From: Dyadobacter sp. CY312 | GTDB taxonomy: Bacteria > Bacteroidota > Bacteroidia > Cytophagales > Spirosomataceae | Assembly: GCF_021390535.1 (NCBI RefSeq) | Contig: NZ_JAJUXG010000004.1 | Location: 62,001 to 126,000 of the forward strand | Reading direction: 5' to 3' | Length of the DNA: 64,000 nucleotides | In this document: in pieces, positions 55,771 to 64,000 of the stretch | Layout: each line of letters starts with the position of its first letter | Numbering within the stretch: position 1 is the stretch's first letter | The notes under the pieces: generated by a model | Told to the model about the DNA's origin: nothing | The model's database searches: none | The model's input: only the letters and a program-made list of their open reading frames with translations | Translations under genes and position numbers: made by a program

Positions 55771-56988
55771 ATGTATAATCAACGGGGAAAAATTAAGGTT
55801 GCCATTTTAGGCGTAGGGAACTGTGCGAGTTCGCTGGTTCAGGGTGTAGAATATTACACTGCATTTTCTGATAAAACTTCCGGCCTGATGGCGGATGACA
55901 TTGGCGGTTACAAGGCCGAAAGTATTGAGTTCGTTTGCGGGTTCGATGTGGATGAAAGAAAAATTGGTCTGCCATTAAGGGAGGCCATTTTTGCCAAACC
56001 AAATTGCACCATTGTCTTAAATGACAACATCACTTCTAACGCGCCGGTTTATCGTTCGCCGGTGATTGACGGTGTATCTCCTCAAATGGCGGCTTACCCG
56101 GAAGTAAACAGGTTTGTTGTAAAAAATGAACTTGCGGAAACCGATCTGTTAGCCAATCCGGCTGCCTATAATCCGAAGCTCGTTGCAGCGCTTCGGGAGG
56201 AGATTGTAGGTCATTTGCAGGAACATAAGGCGGAGGTTCTGATCAATTATTTGCCGGTTGGTTCGCAGCTGGCAACGGAATTTTATGCCGAAATATGCCT
56301 TGAACTGGGTATTTCCCTGGTTAATTGTATCCCGGTATTTATAGCTTCCGATCCGGTTTGGGAACAGAAGTTCATTGATGCAGGTATTCCAATCATCGGT
56401 GACGATATGCGCAGCCAGTTTGGTGCCAGCATCCTTTCTCAGATGTTGCAGGAGCTTGCATTTGAACGCGGTCACCATGTAAAAGCGCACATTCAGCGGA
56501 ATGTGGGTGGTAATACCGACTTCCTGAACATGGAAGATAAAAACCGTTTGAAATCCAAAAAGATCTCCAAGGAAAATGTGATCCGTGCGCAGAACGATAT
56601 TCGCGGGATTTCAACGACCGACAGTTTTTTACATGCCGGTCCGTCGGAGTACATTGCTTTTTATGGGGATAATAAGGTTGCCAATTTTAGGCTGGAGCTG
56701 GAAGGTTTTATGGGTGCGCCTGTGATATTGGACGCGCAGCTTTCTGTTCAGGATTCTCCAAATTCGGCCGGCGTTGTGATTGATGCGATCAGATATGTAT
56801 ATGTTGCCCGCGAGCTGGGATTGGTTGGTGCTTTAAGAGGGCCATCCGCTTCAACTCAAAAAACGCCTCCACAGCAAATGATGTTCAGTGATGCGATTTA
56901 CGAATGCCATGCCTTGGCAAAGCGTCAGCTTACGGAGTCGACCAGAAAACAGCTGAGAAAAGTTGAAATGATTTCGGAAACGGAGTAG
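55771..56988 (+). CDS. ino1: Inositol-3-phosphate synthase
   Basis: This 405-residue protein converts glucose 6-phosphate to myo-inositol 3-phosphate using NAD+. It has the N-terminal Rossmann motif VAILGVGNCASSLVQGVEYY (about 10-29), the later GDDMRSQFGAS segment (about 209-219) and FLNMEDKNRLKSKKISK (about 251-267) with catalytic lysines. The length fits the short prokaryotic form. In Bacteroidota it can feed inositol phospho- or sphingolipid synthesis; no lipid-transferase gene is adjacent here. It is a single-gene unit with its own promoter and terminator. Confidence 0.93.
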   Translation: MYNQRGKIKVAILGVGNCASSLVQGVEYYTAFSDKTSGLMADDIGGYKAESIEFVCGFDVDERKIGLPLREAIFAKPNCTIVLNDNITSNAPVYRSPVIDGVSPQMAAYPEVNRFVVKNELAETDLLANPAAYNPKLVAALREEIVGHLQEHKAEVLINYLPVGSQLATEFYAEICLELGISLVNCIPVFIASDPVWEQKFIDAGIPIIGDDMRSQFGASILSQMLQELAFERGHHVKAHIQRNVGGNTDFLNMEDKNRLKSKKISKENVIRAQNDIRGISTTDSFLHAGPSEYIAFYGDNKVANFRLELEGFMGAPVILDAQLSVQDSPNSAGVVIDAIRYVYVARELGLVGALRGPSASTQKTPPQQMMFSDAIYECHALAKRQLTESTRKQLRKVEMISETE

Positions 56989-57025
56989 GATTTTAGGAAT
57001 TTTTGCAACCATCCGGATTTAGTCC

Positions 57026-57072
57026 AATCCGCAGAAGCAACAGGAGATATTCCAGTGTTTCTGCGGATTTTT
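57026..57072 (+). terminator. Intrinsic terminator after ino1
   Basis: AATCCGCAGAA (57026-57036) pairs perfectly with TTCTGCGGATT (57059-57069), followed by a T-rich run. Confidence 0.85.
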
Positions 57073-57240
57073 ATTTGGTCAAATTTTCTTCATAAGTCAT
57101 TGTGGTTAATTATCAAATAAAAATTTTATATTTTTCATTGGAGAAAAAATGTTTACAAATATTTATGGTTAACTAATTGATAATAAAATATTTAATGTTT
57201 TTATAAAATTAAAAAGTTAACAAATAAATAATATAGTTTG

Positions 57241-57417
57241 TAGATTTGTCGTCACGAAACAGTCAGAAAATTTAGAGGTTAGCTCGGGAAAATCGCAGTG
57301 GACTGTATATCAATCAGTAACGAGATTGAAACAAAATATTGAATGGTGGAGACCGAAACGATCCCTTATCTAATCGAGAAAAATAGAAATTAAAATATAT
57401 AATTACCGCTATACGAC
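57241..57417 (+). promoter_or_regulatory. Candidate promoter and leader of nrdBA
   Basis: TAGATTTG (57241-57248) fits the -7 consensus; the -33 region offers only a weak TTA at the right distance. The leader would be about 165 nt. No typical NrdR box pair was seen. The 130 bp before it are very A+T-rich. Confidence 0.4.
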
Positions 57418-58392
57418 ATGAGCATTTTTGATAAACGTCTGCAATACAAGCCTTTCGAATACCCTGAAATTTTACAGTTTACCGAAGCGATCAACAAAGC
57501 ATATTGGGTGCATTCAGAGGTTGACTTTACAGCCGATACACAGGATTTTCATTCTCATTTGAATCATGCGGAAAGAAATGCGGTAAAAAACAGCCTGCTT
57601 GCCATTGCGCAGATTGAAGTAGCCGTGAAATCGTTTTGGGGGAATTTGTTTCATCACCTCCCAAAACCTGAGTTTAACGGTTTGGGAAGTACGTTTGCTG
57701 AATGCGAATTCCGTCACTCGGAAGCATATTCCCGTTTGCTGGAAGTACTGGGCTACACCAATCAATTTGAGTCGCTGGTTGAAATTCCTGTGATTCGGGA
57801 GCGGATCAATTATTTGTCGGAAGCACTCGGAAACGCCAAATCAACGGACAGAAAAGAGTACGCTTTTTCACTGATCTTGTTTTCGATTCTGATCGAAAAC
57901 GTGAGTTTATTCAGCCAGTTCGCCATCATTTTGTCATTTGCCCGTTTTAAAGGATTGATGAAAAATGTGAGCAATATCATCGCCTGGACGTCTATTGACG
58001 AGCAGATTCACGCGAATGCTGGCATCTATCTGGTTAACAAAATGAAGGAAGAATTTCCGGACATGTTCGACGATGCGACCGTTGCTGAAATTGCAAGACT
58101 GGTACGTTCATCCATCGAAGTTGAGTCCCGTATCATCGACTGGATTTTCAGCGAAGGAGAAATTGACAGCATCAATAAGGAAGATCTGATCAACTTTATG
58201 AAATACCGTGCAGACGATTCGCTTCAAAAAATCGGAATGCCACGTCAGTACAACCTGCCACTTTCTGAGATTAAACTTCTGCAATGGTTCGAGGAAGAAG
58301 TGTTTGCAAATAGCTTGGACGATTTCTTCGCAAAACGCCCGGTTGACTACACCAAACACGACAAGAGTATCTCGGCTTTCGATCTTTTCTGA
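57418..58392 (+). CDS. nrdB: Class I ribonucleotide reductase, radical-generating beta subunit
   Basis: This 324-residue protein has the ferritin-like R2 fold with a complete set of metal ligands: Glu67 (AQIEVAVK), Glu97 and His100 (ECEFRHSEAY), Glu160, Glu195 and His198 (DEQIHANAG). Tyr104 is at the radical-tyrosine position. The first ligand is Glu rather than the Asp of E. coli NrdB. There is no ATP-cone. The gene precedes nrdA by 57 bp, the same strand and surely one operon. It makes the radical needed for the reduction of ribonucleotides to deoxyribonucleotides. Confidence 0.95.
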   Translation: MSIFDKRLQYKPFEYPEILQFTEAINKAYWVHSEVDFTADTQDFHSHLNHAERNAVKNSLLAIAQIEVAVKSFWGNLFHHLPKPEFNGLGSTFAECEFRHSEAYSRLLEVLGYTNQFESLVEIPVIRERINYLSEALGNAKSTDRKEYAFSLILFSILIENVSLFSQFAIILSFARFKGLMKNVSNIIAWTSIDEQIHANAGIYLVNKMKEEFPDMFDDATVAEIARLVRSSIEVESRIIDWIFSEGEIDSINKEDLINFMKYRADDSLQKIGMPRQYNLPLSEIKLLQWFEEEVFANSLDDFFAKRPVDYTKHDKSISAFDLF

Positions 58393-58449
58393 CCGGAGGT
58401 TTTAGAAAGTCATTTATAAAATATCAACGAAATTTAATTATAAAGTCAA

Positions 58450-60147
58450 ATGAATACTCCCGAACTTGATTTGTTGGATGGCGTAGGTGTGCGCTACGAA
58501 ATGGAAAAACTTTGGTGGAAAAACACTGAAAGTGAGCAGGTACTGAACCGGGGATACCTGTTGAAAGGTGAGACGGTTGAAGGAGCAATAGAGCGCGTTT
58601 GTGCTGCGGCAGCGAAACGCTTGTACCGTCCGGAATTGAAAGAGGCTTTCATGGAAATGGTGGAGCGCGGCTGGATGAGCCTCAGTTCTCCCATTTGGGC
58701 CAACATGGGAACCGAGCGCGGATTACCGATTTCCTGTTTCAATGTACACGTTCCCGACAACATCGAGGGCATCACGCACAAGCTCGGTGAGGTGATTATG
58801 CAAACCAAAATAGGAGGCGGGACTTCTGCTTACTTTGGTGATTTGCGTGCCCGTGGAAGTGCTGTTACCGACAATGGAAAAAGCAGCGGTGCAGTGAGCT
58901 TCATGCGGTTGTTCGATACTGCGATGGATACCATTTCACAAGGCGGCGTTCGTCGTGGTGCTTTTGCAGCCTACATGGATATCGACCACGAGGATATCGA
59001 AGAGTTCTTGCAGATTAAAGACATAGGTCATCCGATCCAGAATCTGTTTTCGGGTGTTTGCGTGCCCGACTACTGGATGCAGGAAATGATTGATGGCGAT
59101 ATGGATAAACGTGAGATTTGGGCCAAAATCCTTCAAAGTCGTCAACAAAAGGGGTTGCCTTACATCTTCTTCTCCGACAATGTGAACCAGAACAAACCTC
59201 AGGTTTACAAGGACAAAAATCTGAGAATCAACGCAAGTAATTTGTGTTCGGAGATTATGCTGCCATCATCAGAGGACGAGTCGTTTATCTGTTGTCTGTC
59301 GTCGATGAACCTCGAACTTTATGACGAATGGAAAGACACAGATGCGGTACGTCTGGCGATTTTCTTCCTTGATGCCGTATTGCAGGAATTTATTGAGAAA
59401 ACAGAAGGAAATCACTTCCTGGCAAGCGCGAACCGTTTTGCAAAACGCCACAGAGCACTTGGACTTGGTGTGTTGGGATGGCATTCGTATTTGCAACGCA
59501 ATATGATCCCGTTTGAAGGATTGCAGGCAAAGCAGCTGACGGTGAAAATTTTCCAGGAAATTCAGAATAAATCAGAAAAAGCAACGCAGGAACTTGCATT
59601 GATATACGGTGAACCTGAATTGCTGAAAGGATACGGACGCCGCAATACCACATTACTTGCAATTGCGCCAACGACTTCTTCATCGGCAATTTTGGGACAA
59701 ACCTCACCAGGAATTGAGCCGTTTAGCAGCAACTATTACAAAGCCGGACTTGCGAAAGGAAATTTCATGCGCAAGAATAAATACCTGAAAGACCTGCTGG
59801 CTGTGAAGGGAATAGACAATGAGGAAACCTGGCGCACGATCATGCTTAACCACGGCAGCGTGCAACATCTCGACATCCTGACCAGCGAAGAAAAAGATGT
59901 GTTTAAAACATTTAAAGAGATTAGTCAGCTGGAAATTATTCAGCAGGCTTCCATCCGTCAAAAATACGTGGATCAGTCCCAAAGCCTGAACCTGAATATT
60001 CCTTCCAACCTGCCGGTGAAGGAAGTGAACAAACTGTTGATCGAAGCATGGAAGCTGGGTGTGAAAACTTTATACTACCAACGCAGTCAAAGCGTATCGA
60101 AAGAGCTGGTGACAAGTCTTGTAAGTTGCCAATCCTGTGAGTCGTAA
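58450..60147 (+). CDS. nrdA: Ribonucleoside-diphosphate reductase, catalytic alpha subunit (short)
   Basis: This 565-residue subunit keeps all catalytic residues: Cys96 and Cys281 or Cys282 as the redox pair, Asn264, Cys266 and Glu268 (NASNLCSEI), the radical-transfer pair Tyr542-Tyr543, and the C-terminal CxxC (Cys560, Cys563) that is re-reduced by thioredoxin. It is much shorter than E. coli NrdA (761) because the N-terminal ATP-cone is missing: the protein starts directly in the 10-stranded barrel's helical lead. dATP inhibition through the cone should therefore not occur. It shares an operon with nrdB upstream and is followed by a strong terminator. Confidence 0.95.
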   Translation: MNTPELDLLDGVGVRYEMEKLWWKNTESEQVLNRGYLLKGETVEGAIERVCAAAAKRLYRPELKEAFMEMVERGWMSLSSPIWANMGTERGLPISCFNVHVPDNIEGITHKLGEVIMQTKIGGGTSAYFGDLRARGSAVTDNGKSSGAVSFMRLFDTAMDTISQGGVRRGAFAAYMDIDHEDIEEFLQIKDIGHPIQNLFSGVCVPDYWMQEMIDGDMDKREIWAKILQSRQQKGLPYIFFSDNVNQNKPQVYKDKNLRINASNLCSEIMLPSSEDESFICCLSSMNLELYDEWKDTDAVRLAIFFLDAVLQEFIEKTEGNHFLASANRFAKRHRALGLGVLGWHSYLQRNMIPFEGLQAKQLTVKIFQEIQNKSEKATQELALIYGEPELLKGYGRRNTTLLAIAPTTSSSAILGQTSPGIEPFSSNYYKAGLAKGNFMRKNKYLKDLLAVKGIDNEETWRTIMLNHGSVQHLDILTSEEKDVFKTFKEISQLEIIQQASIRQKYVDQSQSLNLNIPSNLPVKEVNKLLIEAWKLGVKTLYYQRSQSVSKELVTSLVSCQSCES

Positions 60148-60162
60148 GAAGTAATATTGATA

Positions 60163-60213
60163 AACTAAAAAACGGTCTGTCCGGCATTTGCCAGGCAGAC
60201 CGTTTTTTAGTTT
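60163..60213 (+). terminator. Intrinsic terminator after nrdBA
   Basis: CTAAAAAACGGTCTG (60165-60179) pairs perfectly with CAGACCGTTTTTTAG (60196-60210), with A and T flanks extending the stem. Confidence 0.92.
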
Positions 60214-60284
60214 GGCGCTAGATGTAATTGCAGTAATAAGGATAGGGTTCAGTCATGTCAGTATCTCCCGAGTGGTTTTATTAC

Positions 60285-60506
60285 AGTGCGCTGCACCTGA
60301 TGGGAAATCTTTGTTGATGGCTTTTCCTACAAACATTACGCTGCACCTCAAAGTCTCTTTGTGACCTTTGTTTCTATTGTGGTAAAAATAAAACCCTGAA
60401 TTTGTGATTAAAACGTTGACTGGGAGAAAGCGGAAGAGGTGCGGAGCACCGCAATAATTGTAGAGAAGAATGTCGTCCAACGAAATCGGGAAGGTGCAGC
60501 GCACCG
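60285..60506. repeat. Cluster of short GGTGCRGCGCACC-type inverted elements
   Basis: Four related motifs occur: GTGCGCTGCACCT (about 60286-60298), ACGCTGCACCT (60338-60348), AGGTGCGGAGCACCG (60437-60451) and AGGTGCAGCGCACCG (60492-60506). The first two are in the opposite orientation to the last two, so the block could fold on itself. The rest of the 718-bp gap between nrdA and the SusC gene has no credible gene; a 107-codon minus-strand frame spans the block but is built of these repeats. Confidence 0.6.
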
Positions 60507-60808
60507 AAATAACAACACTTTCAGAGGAACTGCCATCCAAAATATGCTCCAATTCATTTAAGTTTTTATTCTTCAAAAAAATATAACTTAACTTTTCAAC
60601 ATTGGTTGTCGCATCATTTGCATTTGTAATGATATACGTGATAGTCTGCGCTACGAGATATTAATAAATTTTCACAGAATATTTTTATAGTTATAATCAT
60701 ATAGATGTCACTGTATGAGCACATTCATCTTTATTTTTGATATTTCAATATAATTCTGAATTATTCTTTGTAGGGGGAGCTGTCGTAACGATTCGTCGGG
60801 ATGAGTAA

Positions 60809-60838
60809 TGTAATCGATTGCAATGTGATTCGATTGCA
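60809..60838 (+). promoter_or_regulatory. Candidate operator: near-palindrome plus direct repeat
   Basis: TGTAATCGATTGCA (60809-60822) is one base from a perfect 14-bp palindrome with central CG. Its right half, TCGATTGCA, recurs in the same orientation at 60830-60838, 16 bp further on, about 28 bp before the SusC start. The form resembles LacI-family sites and the palindrome upstream of ino1. Confidence 0.45.
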
Positions 60839-60865
60839 GATTTTCAACCTAAATCCTATAAAAAA

Positions 60866-63800
60866 ATGAACAAAGGATCTACTCCTTTTGCCAGGCAACT
60901 GATTAAAGGCTGTATGCTCACAGCCCTTTTTTTGCCCGTGTCACTAGCAAAGGCACATGTTCCCGAACCACTTAATGTTCCCGGAGCACTTGTTAACATT
61001 GACAGAACCGTAACAGGGAAGGTTTTAGCAAGAGAAGACAACACACCAATACCAGGTGTAACCGTGGTGGTTAAAGGTACCACAACCGGTACGACAACGG
61101 ATGTGGATGGGAAATACCAGATTGAGATTAAAGGGAATAGCGATGTTCTGGTGTTCTCAGCTGTTGGTTTTTTAACGCAGGAAAAGGAAGTTGGTAACGC
61201 TAGTAACATGGACATTGTCCTGAATACAGATCAGAAAACGCTGGATGAAGTAGTTGTTGTTGGTTATGGTACCTTGAAAAAAAGGGATTTAACGGGAGCT
61301 GTGTCACAAATTAGTGCTACCAAACTAGAAAATGAAAACCCGCAAAACGTACAGGACGTTTTAAGAGGCAATATTCCGGGTATGAATGTAGGTTTTTCAG
61401 CTTCGGCTAAGGGCGGAGGAAACCTGGCAGTTCGGGGAACGAATTCTCTGGCCGCTGGCACGAGTCCCTTAGTAGTGTTGGATGGCACAATCTATTACGG
61501 AGGACTTGAAGATATCAACCCCAACGACATTGAGACAATTGACGTATTGAAGGATGCCAGTTCTGCGGCGGTGTTTGGTGCCAAAGCGGCGAGTGGCGTC
61601 ATTCTTGTTACTACCAAGAAGGGTAAGGAGGGGAAGACGATCATAAACCTGAATACTAACTTTGGTATGGCAGAGGTTGCCAAAAATCAGCCAGTGTTAG
61701 GACCGTACGAGTTTATTGGTTGGAGGCAAGAAGTAATGCGTAATATCAATGCTTCTGCACAGCAGTATCGGTTTACAGATCCATCAAAATTACCTTCGAA
61801 TATATCACTAAGTGATTGGTTAGCATACGATAACTCAACCGGAGATCCGACAACGGTTTGGTTACAGCGTTTAAATATGCAATCGGTGGAAATTCAAAAT
61901 TATAAAGATGGAAGGTCTGTTGACTGGTATTCAAAAATATTCCAGCGGGCTTTTCGTCAGGATCATACATTAAGCTTATCTGGAAAGAGTGATAAGGTTT
62001 CTTATTACATGTCTCTGGGCTATTTGAGCAATGAGGGGATTGTTGTTGGAGATAAATTTAGTACGGTGAGGGCAAGACTTAATCTGGAAGGAAAAGTGAA
62101 TAAATTCCTTTCCGTGGGAATGAATACCCAATTTGCAAATAGGGACGAAAGTCAAATTCCGGTGGATTATCGTCTTGCGCCTAATTTGTCGCCATGGGGT
62201 TCAGAATTTAATGCGGATGGAACCTACAAATGGAGACCAAACGAAGAGGCCAGCGGAGGAAATCATCCATACTATGCTCCCAGTTTTACAACCAGGGATA
62301 AAGGATCTATTACTCTCAATTCAGTAATATTTGCCAAAGTGAACCTGCCTTTTGGTATTACTTATCAGGCAAATTTTACACCCCGTTATGAATTTTACCA
62401 TCGTTATAATGCGGAATCTTCAAAACATGCGGAGTGGGCTGCTGAAGGAGGACGTGCCTCAAGAAGGGAAAATACATTCCTGAACTGGCAGATTGATAAC
62501 ATTCTGAAATGGAACAAGACTTTTGCTGAAAAACACAACTTTGATGTCACTTTACTGGTGAATGCAGAAAAATACAGAAGTTGGGAAGACAGTACCTCTA
62601 ACAAAGGCTTTGCACCAAATGATAACTTAGGTTATCACAATATGCAGGCAGGTAGCGCACCTATCATGTGGAGCAGAGATGAAGTGAGTAGTGGTGATGC
62701 ATTAATGACTCGCTTGTTCTATTCGTTTAAAGACCGATACATGGTTACGTTGTCGGCGCGTAGGGATGGATATTCTGCATTCGGTCAGAAAAATCCCCGT
62801 GCAGTGTTTACCTCGGCAGCATTGGGATGGGTGTTTACCGATGAGCCATTTTTTAAAGTGAACTGGTTAACCTACGGGAAATTGAGGGTATCCTATGGGA
62901 ACAATGGTAACCGGGATATAGGAAGATATGATGCACTTTCAAATCTGGCTACAGGCAAATACCTTCATGTGAATTCCGGGGGAACAGTATATCAGGTAAG
63001 TCAACTATATGTGGATCGAATGGCTAATCCTAACCTTAAATGGGAAATTACTAATTCTCTCAATTTTGGGTTAGACTTCTCTTTGCTAAACGGTATTGTT
63101 GATGGTAGCTTGGAATTGTACAAATCCTCAACTAAGGACTTGCTCGTAAAACGCGCACTGCCAAATGTTTTAGGTTTCGATTTTGTACTTGATAATCTGG
63201 GACAGGTAGATAATAAGGGATTGGAATTGAGCCTGAACTCTAATAACATGAAAAGAGAAAATTTTTCATGGAGAACCACTTTTAACCTTCAGATGAACAG
63301 GAATAAAATCGTGAGTCTATATGGCAATATGATCCCTGAAACGGATGCCGCAGGAAATGTAATCGGGCAACGCGAGGCGGATGATATAACCAACAAATGG
63401 TTTATCGGGCACGCAATTGATGAGCTATGGAATTATAAAGTATTGGGGGTGTGGCAGAAAGAGGAAGTGGAAGAAGCGAAGAAATATGGCGTCAAACCGG
63501 GGGACCATAAGATATTGGATGTTAATGGTGATGGCAAGTTTACTAATGAGGATAAAGTGTTCCAAGGATACAAAACTCCTCGTGCGAGACTGACTCTCAG
63601 GAATGAGTTTAAACTATTCAAAAATTTCGATGTAGCATTTATGCTGTATTCTTATCTGGGGCAGAAGAATGAGTTTAATGAGATGAAAAACAGGCCTGGA
63701 TTCCCTGATCGTAGTAGTTCCTATGTATTCCCATACTGGACAGAGGAAAATCGCAACAACGAATGGGCACGTCTTTATTCAAGCGAAGGATCTGCAACAG

Positions 63801-64000
63801 GTTATGCAGTTTACAGAAGCAAGTCATTTGTCCGTTTCGAAAGCCTTTCTTTAGCATATACCATACCTAAAACGTTGGTGCAGAAAATTAATATACAGAA
63901 TCTTCGCGTTTACGGAAATGTTCGCAACATAGGTTATATTTCTAAATGGAAATTCTGGGATCCGGAAAGCGGTACGAATGGTGACACCAATCAAGATCTG
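60866..64000 (+). CDS. SusC/RagA-family TonB-dependent receptor (partial)
   Basis: 1045 residues are visible and the gene runs off the right edge, lacking only the last barrel strands. From the ATG at 60866 there is a signal peptide (to about residue 31). A carboxypeptidase-regulatory-like domain follows (about 48-125, IPGVTVVVKGTTTGTTTDVD), then the plug (about 130-250, IDVLKDASSAAVFGAKAASG) and the barrel. There is no STN domain. A SusD partner is expected just beyond the window. The operator-like repeats at 60809-60838 may regulate it. Confidence 0.94.
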   Translation, partial: MNKGSTPFARQLIKGCMLTALFLPVSLAKAHVPEPLNVPGALVNIDRTVTGKVLAREDNTPIPGVTVVVKGTTTGTTTDVDGKYQIEIKGNSDVLVFSAVGFLTQEKEVGNASNMDIVLNTDQKTLDEVVVVGYGTLKKRDLTGAVSQISATKLENENPQNVQDVLRGNIPGMNVGFSASAKGGGNLAVRGTNSLAAGTSPLVVLDGTIYYGGLEDINPNDIETIDVLKDASSAAVFGAKAASGVILVTTKKGKEGKTIINLNTNFGMAEVAKNQPVLGPYEFIGWRQEVMRNINASAQQYRFTDPSKLPSNISLSDWLAYDNSTGDPTTVWLQRLNMQSVEIQNYKDGRSVDWYSKIFQRAFRQDHTLSLSGKSDKVSYYMSLGYLSNEGIVVGDKFSTVRARLNLEGKVNKFLSVGMNTQFANRDESQIPVDYRLAPNLSPWGSEFNADGTYKWRPNEEASGGNHPYYAPSFTTRDKGSITLNSVIFAKVNLPFGITYQANFTPRYEFYHRYNAESSKHAEWAAEGGRASRRENTFLNWQIDNILKWNKTFAEKHNFDVTLLVNAEKYRSWEDSTSNKGFAPNDNLGYHNMQAGSAPIMWSRDEVSSGDALMTRLFYSFKDRYMVTLSARRDGYSAFGQKNPRAVFTSAALGWVFTDEPFFKVNWLTYGKLRVSYGNNGNRDIGRYDALSNLATGKYLHVNSGGTVYQVSQLYVDRMANPNLKWEITNSLNFGLDFSLLNGIVDGSLELYKSSTKDLLVKRALPNVLGFDFVLDNLGQVDNKGLELSLNSNNMKRENFSWRTTFNLQMNRNKIVSLYGNMIPETDAAGNVIGQREADDITNKWFIGHAIDELWNYKVLGVWQKEEVEEAKKYGVKPGDHKILDVNGDGKFTNEDKVFQGYKTPRARLTLRNEFKLFKNFDVAFMLYSYLGQKNEFNEMKNRPGFPDRSSSYVFPYWTEENRNNEWARLYSSEGSATGYAVYRSKSFVRFESLSLAYTIPKTLVQKINIQNLRVYGNVRNIGYISKWKFWDPESGTNGDTNQDL

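Noticed and set aside
55416-55772. 118-codon minus-strand frame upstream of ino1
   Set aside because: It runs antisense through the whole ino1 promoter and operator, has no recognisable domain and an unlikely composition.
60253-60576. 107-codon minus-strand frame before the last SusC gene
   Set aside because: Its sequence is made of the small GGTGC/GCACC repeats; such repeat-derived frames are common false genes.
1-64000. CRISPR arrays, tRNA or rRNA genes, prophage or transposase genes
   Set aside because: No regularly spaced repeats, cloverleaf-type genes or recognisable mobile-element proteins were found on reading.

Overview
The window looks like a chromosomal segment of a free-living, glycan-scavenging Bacteroidota, most likely order Cytophagales and Dyadobacter-like. 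This is an inference from gene content: six SusC-type TonB-dependent receptors, four SusD lipoproteins, a FecI/FecR-type sigma and anti-sigma pair, DUF4199 and DUF4870 proteins, a two-component propeller kinase, and promoters of the Bacteroidota TTG/TAnnTTTG type. No tRNA, rRNA, CRISPR array or insertion-sequence transposase was recognised.

Layout. 1-3.5 kb (minus): ECF sigma factor, FecR-like anti-sigma factor and an STN-bearing SusC receptor cut by the window edge, a classical trans-envelope signalling cassette. 3.7-5.1 kb: a truncated glycosyltransferase remnant beside an intact MurG-like glycosyltransferase. 5.5-8.5 kb: an orphan propeller-type histidine kinase. 8.6-12 kb: small housekeeping and stress-type genes (DUF4199, alpha/beta hydrolase, an ArsR/AHSA1 pair, an NAD(P)-binding protein). 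12-24 kb: an accessory stretch with a hairpin-forming intergenic repeat family, a large internally duplicated beta-solenoid-like protein, a 2OG-Fe(II) oxygenase, a lipoprotein, an ankyrin protein apparently inserted in one of the repeats, a tandemly duplicated pair of small membrane proteins with a decayed third copy, and a TPR/HTH regulator.

24.2-31.9 kb: SusC, SusD and a sulfatase behind a long structured leader. 32-32.7 kb: a HigB/HigA toxin-antitoxin pair. 33.6-38.2 kb: a second SusC/SusD pair with a very long upstream region. 38.3-43.2 kb: two VOC proteins, a short AraC-type regulator, a methyltransferase, a CPA1 antiporter and a bestrophin-like channel. 43.3-54.2 kb (minus): a five-gene uptake operon susC-susD-susC-susD-DUF1735 with no enzyme gene. 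54.8-60.2 kb: a PepSY-like periplasmic protein, inositol-3-phosphate synthase behind a LacI-type palindrome, and a compact class I ribonucleotide reductase (nrdB-nrdA). 60.9-64 kb: a further SusC running off the end.

How they work together: SusC/SusD pairs import oligosaccharides across the outer membrane, and the sulfatase would desulfate a sulfated glycan. The sigma/anti-sigma pair and possibly LacI-type operators gate particular receptors. Degradative enzymes other than the sulfatase are absent here, so substrates cannot be assigned. I found no defence or mobile system that is convincingly new. The most unusual items are the duplicated membrane-protein module, the repeat split by the ankyrin gene, the 923-residue duplicated solenoid protein and the structured SusC leader.
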